Assembly: GCF_009831215.1 (NCBI RefSeq)
Contig: NZ_WUTW01000002.1
Location: forward strand, 1,103,444-1,167,443
DNA length: 64,000 nucleotides
Reading direction: 5' to 3'
Source of the DNA: Actinomadura rayongensis
Lineage (GTDB): Bacteria > Actinomycetota > Actinomycetes > Streptosporangiales > Streptosporangiaceae
In this document: positions 40,409 through 47,942 of the stretch, piece by piece
Position numbering within the stretch: the first letter of the stretch is position 1
Layout: every line of letters begins with the position of its first letter
Notes under the pieces: model-generated
What the model was told of the DNA's origin: nothing
What the model saw: the letters and a program-made list of their open reading frames with translations, nothing else
Database searches by the model: none
Made by a program: the position numbers and the translations under genes

Positions 40409-40489
40409 CGCGTGAGGTCGGCCACCGCCGCGTGACGTTCCCGCACGCCGGGGCGCTGTCAGGGGTGAGCGGTCCGCCCCCGACCCTCC

Positions 40490-40507
40490 TACTACAACTG
40501 AGTAGTA
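40490..40507. promoter_or_regulatory. BlaI-type operator of the first blaI-like gene
   Basis: TACTAC (40490-40495) and GTAGTA (40502-40507) are a perfect inverted repeat with a 6-base spacer, 60 bases upstream of the regulator's start. TACTACA/TGTAGTA half-sites are those known for BlaI/MecI repressors, so autoregulation is likely. Confidence 0.75.
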
Positions 40508-40566
40508 CATAGAATGGGCAACGATGTCCGTCGTCCCAGGCGGCGCGCGATGGAGGGGATCGAGAC

Positions 40567-40944
40567 GTGCCCACACCCGCAGGTGGCCGCCGCGGCAAGG
40601 GCGATCTGGAGGCCGAGGTCCTCGCGGTGCTGAGCGCGGCGGACGCTCCGCTCACCCCCCGCGACGTCGTGGAGCGCCTGCGCAGGGCCCCCGCGTACAC
40701 GACGGTGATGACCGTCCTCGTCCGGCTGCACGAGAAGGGCTCGGTGCGGCGCGTGCGGGCCGGACGCGCCTACGCCTACTCGTTCCTGCGCGACGACGCG
40801 TCCCGCCGCGCCGCGCAGATGCGGCACCTGCTCGGCGAGGAGGACGAGCGCGCCCGCGTGCTCGCCCGGTTCGTGGACGAGCTGTCCCCCGCCGACGAGC
40901 GCCTGCTGCTGCGCCTGCTCGGTCAGGACGACGAGCGGGGCTGA
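40567..40944 (+). CDS. BlaI/MecI/CopY-family repressor (first copy)
   Basis: The 125-residue winged-helix protein has LEAEVLAVLSAADAPLTPRD, a recognition region VVERLRRAPAYTTVMTVLVR and a wing KGSVRRVRAGRAYAY, followed by the C-terminal dimerisation helix. BlaI proteins repress β-lactam and cell-wall genes until cleaved by a BlaR1-type peptidase. GTG 40567 is the start. Its 3' end overlaps the convergent glycosyltransferase gene by 22 bases. The related second repressor is at 43195-43557. Confidence 0.9.
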   Translation: MPTPAGGRRGKGDLEAEVLAVLSAADAPLTPRDVVERLRRAPAYTTVMTVLVRLHEKGSVRRVRAGRAYAYSFLRDDASRRAAQMRHLLGEEDERARVLARFVDELSPADERLLLRLLGQDDERG

Positions 40945-42203
40945 TCGTCCAGCAGCGCGGCCCACTGGTCCGCGACGATCGACGGCGCGTACCGCGTGAC
41001 GGTCTCCACCGCGCGGCGGCCAAGGCGGATCCGCAGGTCGGCGTCGTCCATGAGGCGGCCCAGCGCGGACGCGAACGCGGCGACGTCCTTGGCCGGGACG
41101 AGCAGCCCGTCGTCGCCGTCGGTCATGACCTCGCGCGGCCCGGTCGGGCAGTCGAACGCGACGACCGCGAGGCCCTTGCTCATCGCCTCGATGAGGACCA
41201 GCGGCATCCCCTCGAACCGTGAGCTGAGCGCGTACACCGACGCGCGCGCCAGCTCCTCGCCCATCGCGGCGGTGCGGCCCATGAGGAACGCGCTGCCGGT
41301 CAGGCCGCGCGCCGCGATGTCGGCGCGCAGGGCGTCCTCCAGCCGGCCCGCGCCGAACACGCGCAGCTCCCAGCCGGGACGCCCGTCGGCGGCGCGCTCC
41401 CAGGCGGCCAGCAGCAGGTCGAAGCCCTTCTGCGGGACGAGCCGTCCGGCGGCGACGACGACCTTGGCGTGCGGGTCGGCGGGCGGGCCGTCCAGCGGCG
41501 GCACCGCGTTCGGGATGCAGCGCAGTTCCCGCACCTGCGGCAGTTCGCGTTCGTAGCTCGCGAGATCGGTCGGGGTGAGCGTGACGACGGTGTCGAGGCG
41601 TCCGTACCGGCGCGCGATCCGGGCGCGGACGTCCGCGCGGTGCCGCCCGAGGTTCATGTGCTCCTGCCCGATCGTCCGGACGCCGGGCGGCGCGAACGCC
41701 GCCGCCGCCAGGTTCAGGCTGGGCCGCGTCGTGATCAGCACGCCGCCGCGCAGCGACCGCAGGAAGCGCAGGAGCAGCAGGTCCGTCCAGAGCGAGCAGT
41801 GCTTGCGGGACGCCTCGCCGCGCGGCACCAGCACGCTCGGCACCCGGGACAGGACCTTGCGGACGAGCCCGGACGGCGGTTCGACGCGGTCGTCCAGGCA
41901 GGACACCGCGACGCCGTCCGGCAGCGGGAACGCGGGCGTGCGGCGGGTGCGGACCAGGCCGACGACCGCGACGTCGTACCGATCGGCGAGCGAGCCCGCG
42001 CAGTTCAGCACGGTCCGGATCGTCCCGCCCTGGCCGTACGCGTGCTGCACCAGGAACACGACACGCCGGGACGGTTCGGGCGCCCGCCGCGCGCGCCAGA
42101 GGTTCGCGGGCCACAGGAGCGCGCGCAGCGCGGGCTCGGCGACGGCCAGAAGCGCGCGCAGGAGCGTGCGCAGGACGAGACGGCGCCATTTCCGGATTGA
42201 CAC
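40923..42203 (-). CDS. GT4-family glycosyltransferase
   Basis: The 426-residue GT-B enzyme has the N-terminal GGTIRTVLN loop, a nucleotide-sugar domain with VVAAGRLVPQKGFDLLL and the E-x7-E motif in FEGMPLVLIEAM. Such enzymes add a hexose from a nucleotide sugar to cell-wall polymer, lipid or secondary-metabolite acceptors. The N-terminus is basic and amphipathic, which suggests membrane association. A perfect BlaI-like palindrome sits 13 bases before the start codon, so a BlaI protein probably controls it. That places it in a wall-stress regulon. Confidence 0.85.
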   Translation of the reverse strand: MSIRKWRRLVLRTLLRALLAVAEPALRALLWPANLWRARRAPEPSRRVVFLVQHAYGQGGTIRTVLNCAGSLADRYDVAVVGLVRTRRTPAFPLPDGVAVSCLDDRVEPPSGLVRKVLSRVPSVLVPRGEASRKHCSLWTDLLLLRFLRSLRGGVLITTRPSLNLAAAAFAPPGVRTIGQEHMNLGRHRADVRARIARRYGRLDTVVTLTPTDLASYERELPQVRELRCIPNAVPPLDGPPADPHAKVVVAAGRLVPQKGFDLLLAAWERAADGRPGWELRVFGAGRLEDALRADIAARGLTGSAFLMGRTAAMGEELARASVYALSSRFEGMPLVLIEAMSKGLAVVAFDCPTGPREVMTDGDDGLLVPAKDVAAFASALGRLMDDADLRIRLGRRAVETVTRYAPSIVADQWAALLDDQPRSSS

Positions 42204-42215
42204 GACCGACCCCCG

Positions 42216-42240
42216 ATCTACTACAAAAATTGTAGTAGAT
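42216..42240. promoter_or_regulatory. Perfect 25-bp BlaI-type palindrome upstream of the glycosyltransferase
   Basis: Two 11-base arms, ATCTACTACAA (42216-42226) and TTGTAGTAGAT (42230-42240), flank AAA. The core TACTACA/TGTAGTA matches the operator of the first blaI-like gene. It ends one base into the stop codon of the M56 peptidase gene and lies 13 bases before the glycosyltransferase start. Confidence 0.8.
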
Positions 42241-43193
42241 TATCCGCGCGACTGGGCAGTCCCCTGCCGTGCCCGGTGAATGACCTGGTGCAGATCGCTC
42301 GCCCGGTCCTGGACGCCCGTCACCGCGAGCACCGCCAGCAGCGCCACCGCCGCGACGAGCCCGTGCCGGTGGGGCGGCGGCGGGGCGAGCAGCGCGGCGA
42401 CCCGGCGCGGCACCGGGCCGGGACGCGTCCGGGACCGGCGGCACAGCGGCGGCGCGCCGATGCCGAGCACGACCCGTCCGGGGTCGCGCGCGGCGGCCAG
42501 CGCGGCCTTGCCGATCGCGCGGGCGGCGCGGCGCCGGTCGCCCGCGGTCGCGGCGGCGCGCTCGTCCGCCCACCGCTCGGTCGTGTACGTCACCGCCGCC
42601 CGAAGCGGCCACAATGCCGGGTTCGCGGCGCTCGCCACCCGGACGACCGCGCGGAACAGATGGTGACCCCCGGCCAGGTGGGCGCGCTCGTGAGCGAGCA
42701 GGACGCGCCGCTCGGGCTCGGTGAGCAGCGCCAGCATCCCGGTCGACACGACGATGCGTCCCGGACGGCCGGGCAGCGCGAACGCCTCGACGCCCGCGTC
42801 CTCGACCACGGACACGAGGCCGTCGCCGGGCAGGTCGCGGGCCGTCCGCGCGGCGGCCCGCAGCGCCCGGACCTCCCGGACGGCCGTCCGGGTGGCCGCG
42901 ACGAGCGCCGCGACCGTCAGCGCGCCCGCGACGGCCGCGACCGGCGGGCTCGTCGGGTCGTCGCGGTGCAGGACGCGCTGGGACAGGTCGGCGAGCGCGG
43001 CGATCAGCGGCAGCCGCAGCGCTCCGGCGAGCGCGAACAGCGCGAGCGTCGCCGTGCCGGTGAGGGCGAGGAGCGCGCCGGTCGCGGTGAGCAGCCAGGT
43101 CGCGGTGCGCGGCGGGAGCAGGCTCGACAGCGGACGGGCGGCCAGGCCCACGACGACGGGCACCGCGAGCGGCAGGCAGCCGTCCAGGTCCAC
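42240..43193 (-). CDS. M56 family (BlaR1-like) membrane metallopeptidase
   Basis: The 317-residue protein has several N-terminal transmembrane segments and the zinc motif H-E-R-A-H (LLAHERAHL, about residue 166), then a further hydrophobic segment near 280. M56 peptidases relay a signal across the membrane and cleave BlaI/MecI repressors. It lacks a penicillin-sensor domain, as is usual for actinobacterial members. GTG 43193 lies one base after the stop of the second BlaI gene, so the two are an operon. Confidence 0.85.
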   Translation of the reverse strand: MDLDGCLPLAVPVVVGLAARPLSSLLPPRTATWLLTATGALLALTGTATLALFALAGALRLPLIAALADLSQRVLHRDDPTSPPVAAVAGALTVAALVAATRTAVREVRALRAAARTARDLPGDGLVSVVEDAGVEAFALPGRPGRIVVSTGMLALLTEPERRVLLAHERAHLAGGHHLFRAVVRVASAANPALWPLRAAVTYTTERWADERAAATAGDRRRAARAIGKAALAAARDPGRVVLGIGAPPLCRRSRTRPGPVPRRVAALLAPPPPHRHGLVAAVALLAVLAVTGVQDRASDLHQVIHRARQGTAQSRG

Positions 43194-43194
43194 G

Positions 43195-43557
43195 TCACGC
43201 GCCTTCGAGGAGATCGCGCAGCAGCCGCTCGTCCTGGTCGGTGAGCGAGTCGACGAAGCGGGCGAGGACGGCCGCGCGGTCGGGGCGGCCGTCCATCACC
43301 GCGCGCATCCGGCGGGCGGCGAGGCCCGGTTCGTCGCTGATCGGCGCGTAGCTGTACGCGCGGCCCTCTTTCGCGCGCACGAGCAGGCCCTTGGCGTGCA
43401 GCCGGGTCAGGATCGTGACGACCGTCGTGTACGCCAGCTCCTCGCCGAGCCGCGCCTGGACCGCGCTCGTCGTGAGCGGCACGCCCGCCCGGTGCAGGAC
43501 GGCCATGATCTTCGATTCGAGCGTGCCCGCCGCACGCCGCGCACCGCCGTTGGCCAT
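43195..43557 (-). CDS. BlaI/MecI/CopY-family repressor (second copy)
   Basis: The 120-residue winged-helix protein has LESKIMAVLHRAGVPLTTSA, ELAYTTVVTILTRLHAKGLL and AKEGRAYSYAPI, followed by a dimerisation helix (AVLARFVDSLTDQDERLLRDL) similar to the first copy. The frame is open upstream to 44118 but ATG 43557 with GGGGGTG before it fits the family length. It has its own inverted repeat operator 23 bases upstream. It is followed directly by the M56 peptidase, its likely cognate sensor. Confidence 0.9.
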   Translation of the reverse strand: MANGGARRAAGTLESKIMAVLHRAGVPLTTSAVQARLGEELAYTTVVTILTRLHAKGLLVRAKEGRAYSYAPISDEPGLAARRMRAVMDGRPDRAAVLARFVDSLTDQDERLLRDLLEGA

Positions 43558-43579
43558 CGAGCACCCCCGCACAAACGGC

Positions 43580-43599
43580 CTTCTACCCATCCGTAGAAG
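43580..43599. promoter_or_regulatory. Operator-like inverted repeat of the second blaI-like gene
   Basis: CTTCTAC (43580-43586) and GTAGAAG (43593-43599) are perfect inverted copies with a 6-base spacer. The half-site differs from the TACTAC sites at 40490 and 42216, which suggests a separate specificity for the second repressor. Confidence 0.6.
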
Positions 43600-43619
43600 A
43601 ACAGTTTGACATGGGTGTC

Positions 43620-44228
43620 TCACCGCGGGGCTCCGGGTCGGCGGAGCGCCGCGGCCGTCACGGCGACCGCCCCGGCCGCGAGCAGCCAGCCGCCGACGAC
43701 GTCCGACGGCCAGTGGACGCCCAGCCAGATCCGCGTGACGCCGACCGCGACGGCCCAGGTCACGGCGGCGGCGACGACGATCGTCCGGCGCGGGCCGCGC
43801 AGCTGCGCGCAGGCGGCCCAGACCAGGAGCCCGGCCGCCGTCGCGGCGGTCGTGGTGTGGCCGGACGGAAAGGCGAAGCCGCCAGCGTGGACGGCCCAGT
43901 CGGCGGCCGACGGGCGCGGGCGCTCGATCGCGTCCGCCAGCACCCGCCGGACGACCGCCACGACCAGCAGGAACAGCGCCGCGCCGACGGCACCGCGCAC
44001 GCGGCGATAGACGAGCATCCCCGCCCCGGCCGCCACCGCGTACGGGACGACGCCGACGCCGGTGGACGTCACCACGACGGCCGCGTCCCGCACCGCGCCA
44101 GGACGGTGCGCGACGCACCAGTCGTGCAGCGCGCGGTCCACGCCGAACGGCTGGCCGTGCCGCGCCAGGACGGCCGCGAAGACCGCCGCCAGGGCGAGAA
44201 GGACGGGCACCACCGCTCGGAGGATCAT
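43620..44228 (-). CDS. PAP2-family membrane phosphatase
   Basis: The 202-residue protein has about six transmembrane segments and the three PAP2 signature motifs: DAIERPRP (first, with the usual Lys not conserved), F-P-S-G-H-T-T (second) and TRIWLGVHWPSD (third, with the catalytic His). Such enzymes dephosphorylate lipid phosphates such as undecaprenyl pyrophosphate or phosphatidic acid. ATG 44228 lies behind AAGGTGG. Its position beside the BlaI/M56 genes fits a cell-envelope role. Confidence 0.85.
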   Translation of the reverse strand: MILRAVVPVLLALAAVFAAVLARHGQPFGVDRALHDWCVAHRPGAVRDAAVVVTSTGVGVVPYAVAAGAGMLVYRRVRGAVGAALFLLVVAVVRRVLADAIERPRPSAADWAVHAGGFAFPSGHTTTAATAAGLLVWAACAQLRGPRRTIVVAAAVTWAVAVGVTRIWLGVHWPSDVVGGWLLAAGAVAVTAAALRRPGAPR

Positions 44229-44427
44229 CGTCGCCACCTTATGCGGACGATTTTGACGGCCCGGTAGCAAGGGGATTGCGCATCGAATCTGACGGAGTCA
44301 GACGGAGGGTAGCTGACCTGCGCGGATGCCGTGTAGCCACCTCATGAAGTGGGGAGCCGTAGGGGCGGGGATGCTGGGGTTGGCTCCCTGTGGTGGCTCC
44401 CGCTGTCCGCTCGCGTCGGACAGTGGG

Positions 44428-44476
44428 CAGACCCCCCGGGGAGAGAAAGGGGAGGCTTGATCCCCCGGGGGGTCTG
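44428..44476. repeat. Inverted repeat 1 of three
   Basis: CAGACCCCCCGGGG (44428-44441) and CCCCGGGGGGTCTG (44463-44476) form a perfect 14-bp stem with a 21-base loop. Confidence 0.85.
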
Positions 44477-44519
44477 TGCTCACAGGGCTTGCACTCTCAG
44501 CGTGTGTCGCCTTGTGAGC

Positions 44520-44552
44520 GCTCCCCGGACTGTCCCTGTTGGTCCGGGGAGC
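44520..44552. repeat. Inverted repeat 2 of three
   Basis: GCTCCCCGGAC (44520-44530) and GTCCGGGGAGC (44542-44552) form a perfect 11-bp stem with an 11-base loop. Confidence 0.85.
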
Positions 44553-44561
44553 CCGTGGTTA

Positions 44562-44626
44562 CCTCCGGCCGGACGGGACTTGCTTCGTCGGGCCACACGG
44601 GACAGTGGCAACCGTCCGGCCGGAGG
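44562..44626. repeat. Inverted repeat 3 of three
   Basis: CCTCCGGCCGGACGG (44562-44576) and CCGTCCGGCCGGAGG (44612-44626) form a perfect 15-bp stem with a 35-base loop. It ends 4 bases before the stop codon of the first element gene. Confidence 0.85.
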
Positions 44627-44629
44627 GGT

Positions 44630-45043
44630 TCAATCGGCGGGTTTCCATTGCCATGCGGTCGCACGCTGGCAGTGGTGGCAGACGTACAGATCCCACTTTT
44701 TCGCGGCGGCGCGCATTGCTTCGATCGCCTCTTTGAGGTCGATGTGAGTCGTGACAGGGGTGAAGGACTGCCATGCGCGAGTCATCGCGTTGCACGTCCG
44801 TCCCTTCGTGCCGGTCACCGATCGCAGTCCGGATAGATGTACGGTCTTGCTGCTGACCATGATCGTGTAGCCCGGTTCGCGCTCTACGTCGGTGTAAATT
44901 TTGCGTAGTTGGTCAATGGCAAGGGCATTGACTTTTGTGATCATTCCTTCCAGTAGTCCCGCGTTTCGCATGGCTTCTTGATAGGCGGCTCCGACCAGGT
45001 CTAAGGCGTGACCAAGGTTGGGGATTCGCTCGTATGTGCTCAT
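44630..45043 (-). CDS. Hypothetical element protein with C-H-H-C pair
   Basis: The 137-residue protein has an N-terminal helical part (NLGHALDLVGAAYQEAM) and ends YVCHHCQRATAWQWKPAD, one C-x2-C pair that could bind metal. I recognise no family. Its ATG at 45043 shares bases with the stop of the next gene upstream (TGATG), so it is the last cistron of a minus-strand operon. Confidence 0.6.
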   Translation of the reverse strand: MSTYERIPNLGHALDLVGAAYQEAMRNAGLLEGMITKVNALAIDQLRKIYTDVEREPGYTIMVSSKTVHLSGLRSVTGTKGRTCNAMTRAWQSFTPVTTHIDLKEAIEAMRAAAKKWDLYVCHHCQRATAWQWKPAD

Positions 45044-45348
45044 CAGCAGGTGTCCCGGTGGCGGTAGGCGGGAAGTTTGAAACGTGCGGCGCGCTCGTCC
45101 TCGTGCTGCATGAGACGCGCAAGTTCCTCGTGCGTCGCTGCGATCACGAAATACAGAAGGCCCGCCTTCTCTTGGGCGTAGGTGAGCGGTGCGCGCAGTC
45201 TGCACGACCACGTGCCGTCGCGGGAAAGGCGGGGCTTGCACCACCGGCTTTCTTGGAGTTCCGATGACGTGGCCTTGGCACTGCGTTGCTGGTCGTCCTT
45301 GGCAGCGAAGTATCGGCCGATGTGCGGGGGAAGACTCGATCTCTTCAT
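45043..45348 (-). CDS. Hypothetical element protein
   Basis: The 101-residue basic, soluble protein (MKRSSLPPHIGRYFAAKDDQ) contains THEELARLMQHEDERAARF, a charged helix. No family is recognised. It overlaps the downstream gene by the TGATG arrangement and lies 75 bases after the previous cistron. Confidence 0.55.
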   Translation of the reverse strand: MKRSSLPPHIGRYFAAKDDQQRSAKATSSELQESRWCKPRLSRDGTWSCRLRAPLTYAQEKAGLLYFVIAATHEELARLMQHEDERAARFKLPAYRHRDTC

Positions 45349-45423
45349 GCCGTGTGTCCTATCTTCGGCGGTGATCGCGACCCCGGAGGGTTGACCTTCC
45401 GCCGTGCGGAGTGAATGGGAGCG

Positions 45424-45729
45424 TCACCCGAACCCGAGGATAATCCGAATTGCACGCACGGTTCCCACGTAATCCGATACGCGTCCGATAGCTGAGCCGT
45501 TCTCGCGTCGGATAAACGTCCACTGACCGCCGATGAAGTCCGCGCAGACCTCTACCGCGAAACCTCGCTTGACGTTGGTGACTTCCAAGTACACCAACCC
45601 TCGGTGATCAACCGTCTTCACGGACAGGGACGGGTCGCTCAACGCGGTCCGGAGACCTCCGAGATACATTCGGCGTGCGTTCGGCAGGCGCCCCCATTCG
45701 CCTGCCTGTTCCGGCGTTCGCGCGGTCAT
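45424..45729 (-). CDS. Hypothetical element protein
   Basis: The 101-residue protein has predicted β-strands (LVYLEVTNVKRGFAVEVCAD, then GGQWTFIRRENG) and no recognised family. Its ATG overlaps the stop of the upstream small gene (ATGA), which supports the start. Confidence 0.6.
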   Translation of the reverse strand: MTARTPEQAGEWGRLPNARRMYLGGLRTALSDPSLSVKTVDHRGLVYLEVTNVKRGFAVEVCADFIGGQWTFIRRENGSAIGRVSDYVGTVRAIRIILGFG

Positions 45730-45953
45730 GCGCTCCGACCAATCGTCAGTTCGGAGACTCCAAGCGACTCACAACCGGCCGTGTACTCACTGGAGTTGCG
45801 AGGGCGGCAGAGTGTGACGGCGGAGTCTCGCGCTCCCTTCGGTGGGTCGGCGCGCACCAGAAGCGTGATCGTCTCGGCGGGTGTGACCGGTTTGGGTGGA
45901 GGCGCAGATTTCACGGGGGTTCCTGCCCTGGTCGGTGTTCGTGTGCCACCCAT
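45726..45953 (-). CDS. Small hypothetical element protein, start uncertain
   Basis: From ATG 45953 the product is 75 residues, with a Thr/Pro-rich N-terminus and two Cys (TLCRPR, TAGCESL). A TTG at 46052 would add 33 residues; neither start has a clear ribosome binding site. The ATGA overlap with the next gene is the main evidence. It is divergent from the XRE regulator gene at 46080. Confidence 0.45.
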   Translation of the reverse strand: MGGTRTPTRAGTPVKSAPPPKPVTPAETITLLVRADPPKGARDSAVTLCRPRNSSEYTAGCESLGVSELTIGRSA

Positions 45954-46025
45954 GAAGCCACTTGCCGAAGCGGTGCGCAGCTTGAGCGCCGCGAACGCTC
46001 CAGATGTGTCATCCTTGAGGGACTG

Positions 46026-46066
46026 CACGCAAGTCACGCAAGGGCCACGCAAGTCGGCTCAAGTCG
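46026..46066. promoter_or_regulatory. Iterated CACGCAAG sites before the XRE regulator
   Basis: CACGCAAG occurs at 46026-46033, 46035-46042 and 46046-46053, and a related CTCAAGTCG follows at 46058-46066. The sites lie 14-54 bases before the regulator's start, between divergent genes. They are candidate operators for the XRE protein. Confidence 0.45.
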
Positions 46067-46079
46067 AAAGGTAGGCAAG

Positions 46080-46904
46080 GTGGCAGATCAGTTGCGCCGG
46101 AAGCGCTCCGGAGACAGATCGGCACCCACACCAGCAAAAAAAGCCTTCGGTGAACATCTGCGCGGACTCCGCGAAAAACTCAAAATCAAACAAGCGGCTC
46201 TCGCAGCAGCAACGAACGTCACGGAGTCTGCCGTAAGCAAGATCGAAAACGGCAGGCATCGCCCGAGTCCGGATTTTGTGGAGAAGGCAGACAAATACCT
46301 CAACGCGAGCGGATCTCTCATCCGACTCTGGGATAACCTCTCGCAGGACGGATATCCCGCTAGCGTATGGTTCGACTGGCAGGAGTCGGAAGAACACGCG
46401 GATATCCTTGAAAGTTATCAACTGAGCGTCTTGTCGGGACTCGCGCAAACACGCGCGTACATGACGGTCCTGCTCAAGGGCGACGCGAAGGAGATCGAAA
46501 AGCGACTAGCACGGCAAGCCGTACTCACACGGGAAGACCCCCGACCTCCCAACGTCGTATTTCTCGTAGACGAACAGGTTCTTTACCGGAAAGTCGGCGA
46601 CGTAGAAGTTATGCGCGAGCAACTGGAACACTTGCTTGCGCTCGGCGACCTTCCCAATGTCACCGTACAGATTGTTCGATCAAGCGGAGACCACCTGGGG
46701 AACGGAAGCAGTTTCGTAGTTGGTACAATGGACGATGCCGGGCAAGTCGCCTACGTGGAAAACTCGCTAAGAGGCTTCACTGTAGACGATCGTCACGATC
46801 TGACGGTCCTGCATGGAATCCTGATCGAACTCAGGGCTAACGCGCTTCCCGTGGACCAATCACGGGAGTTCATTCGGAAGGTGATTGCAGAGCGATGGAC
46901 TTGA
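46080..46904 (+). CDS. XRE-family regulator with DUF5753 domain
   Basis: The 274-residue protein has an XRE helix-turn-helix (FGEHLRGLREKLKIKQAALA then NVTESAVSKIENGRH, about residues 21-60) and a DUF5753 domain (WFDWQESEEHADILESYQ onwards). The latter is found only in actinobacterial regulators, nearly always next to DUF397 genes. GTG 46080 lies behind AAAGGTAGG. It overlaps the DUF397 gene by ten bases. Such pairs are related to the Streptomyces WhiJ/AbaA-orf switches and to toxin-antitoxin-like modules; which acts here is unknown. Confidence 0.9.
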   Translation: MADQLRRKRSGDRSAPTPAKKAFGEHLRGLREKLKIKQAALAAATNVTESAVSKIENGRHRPSPDFVEKADKYLNASGSLIRLWDNLSQDGYPASVWFDWQESEEHADILESYQLSVLSGLAQTRAYMTVLLKGDAKEIEKRLARQAVLTREDPRPPNVVFLVDEQVLYRKVGDVEVMREQLEHLLALGDLPNVTVQIVRSSGDHLGNGSSFVVGTMDDAGQVAYVENSLRGFTVDDRHDLTVLHGILIELRANALPVDQSREFIRKVIAERWT

Positions 46905-47080
46905 TTGAACTGACTTGGCGAAAGGCCAAGAGAAGCCTTGGCAATGGAGGCGAATGCGTCGAACTCGCTAACACGGCCGAAACCGTCCTTGTGCGCGACA
47001 GCAAGAACCCGGACGGGCCGAAGGTTCCCCTTCCTCGGCAGAAGTTCCGGGAATTCATCGGAGCGGTTAAGAACCTCTAG
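46895..47080 (+). CDS. DUF397 protein, partner of the XRE regulator
   Basis: The 61-residue protein has all DUF397 hallmarks: LTWRKAKRSLGNGGECVELA, VLVRDSKNPDGP and FREFIGAVK. DUF397 proteins bind and modulate their cognate DUF5753/XRE regulator. The gene overlaps the regulator gene's end and is followed by a terminator. Confidence 0.95.
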   Translation: MDLIELTWRKAKRSLGNGGECVELANTAETVLVRDSKNPDGPKVPLPRQKFREFIGAVKNL

Positions 47081-47110
47081 CCGAACCGGCGGTACCCGCT
47101 TCGCCTACAG

Positions 47111-47145
47111 AGCGCCCCTTGTTCAAACGAATGGGGGGCGTTTCT
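47111..47145 (+). terminator. Terminator after the XRE/DUF397 operon
   Basis: CGCCCC (47113-47118) pairs with GGGGCG (47135-47140) and the stem is followed by TTTCTG. It begins about 30 bases after the DUF397 stop. Confidence 0.55.
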
Positions 47146-47218
47146 GCTGTCCGGTGTACCGGGGAAGGGCGGGGTTCCCATTTGGGACCTTCGCCCGGCC
47201 TTTTCGCCCGACAGTACG

Positions 47219-47668
47219 CTATCTTGCGCCCGCCGACCGGCTCTCGATAAGCGAGTGAATCGCGAAGGCGAGTTCGAGGAAGTACCGGCGTGAGTGGTTG
47301 TCCCGCCGGAACGTGTCTGGCTGTATACCGATGGCGCGTGCGGCTTGGCGTCTGCGTTCCTCGACCGAAAGCACTGCGGTACCGGACGCGAGTCCGAGCA
47401 TGATACGCAGAGCGCTTCCGACCGCCGGGCCGTCATGTTCTTCAACGGCTGTTATCCCTTTGCGAATGAGGTCTTCCGCTATAGCGGCTCGTGTCATATT
47501 TGATTCCTCGTCCCCGTTGGGCGGTACGAGAAGGTCAATGACGGTAGGCGTGAAGACGGTGAGGTTCGCCGCGAGCGCGCCATGCCGGACTGTCGCGCGT
47601 AGCGCCTCGTGAACCTGTTCCCGACTCGGTGGCGGTGTCGTGTCGGCGGGCTGATCGTCACTGATCAT
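47219..47668 (-). CDS. Hypothetical helical protein
   Basis: From ATG 47668 (13 bases behind GGGGGAG) the product is 149 residues; an upstream ATG at 47716 would give 165. The C-terminal half (SVEERRRQAARAIGIQPDTF then HSRRYFLELAFAIHSLI) resembles a helical motif that recurs in actinobacterial effector and conflict-related proteins, but I cannot name a family. It is divergent from the transfer genes to its right. Confidence 0.6.
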   Translation of the reverse strand: MISDDQPADTTPPPSREQVHEALRATVRHGALAANLTVFTPTVIDLLVPPNGDEESNMTRAAIAEDLIRKGITAVEEHDGPAVGSALRIMLGLASGTAVLSVEERRRQAARAIGIQPDTFRRDNHSRRYFLELAFAIHSLIESRSAGAR

Positions 47669-47942
47669 CGGACTTGAGGGCTCCCCCTGTTCGCGGCGTC
47701 TTCCGGTGACCTGCATCTTTGCGGGCCATCGGTGGGAAACTTTCGTACCCGACCCATACTAGATCATCTTCCGCTGACCTGCACCGATGCCAATAACTGC
47801 CACGTTTTCCCTCACTTGGTAACTTCCTAACTGACTGCCGTGAGGGACGCCCGTCGGCCTGCCCTTAAATGTGGCTTGTCTCAAACGGACGTGTTCTCGC
47901 ACCATCGGTATTGATGAAACACCAGCCGATGGGAGACGCAAC

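Larger units (their letters stand above)
44229..44629. other. Non-coding left side of the mobile element
   Basis: No gene is supported. The second half (44428-44626) is occupied by three large inverted repeats in a row. The element's left attachment site should lie here or just to the left, but I found no convincing duplicate of it at the right side. Confidence 0.5.
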
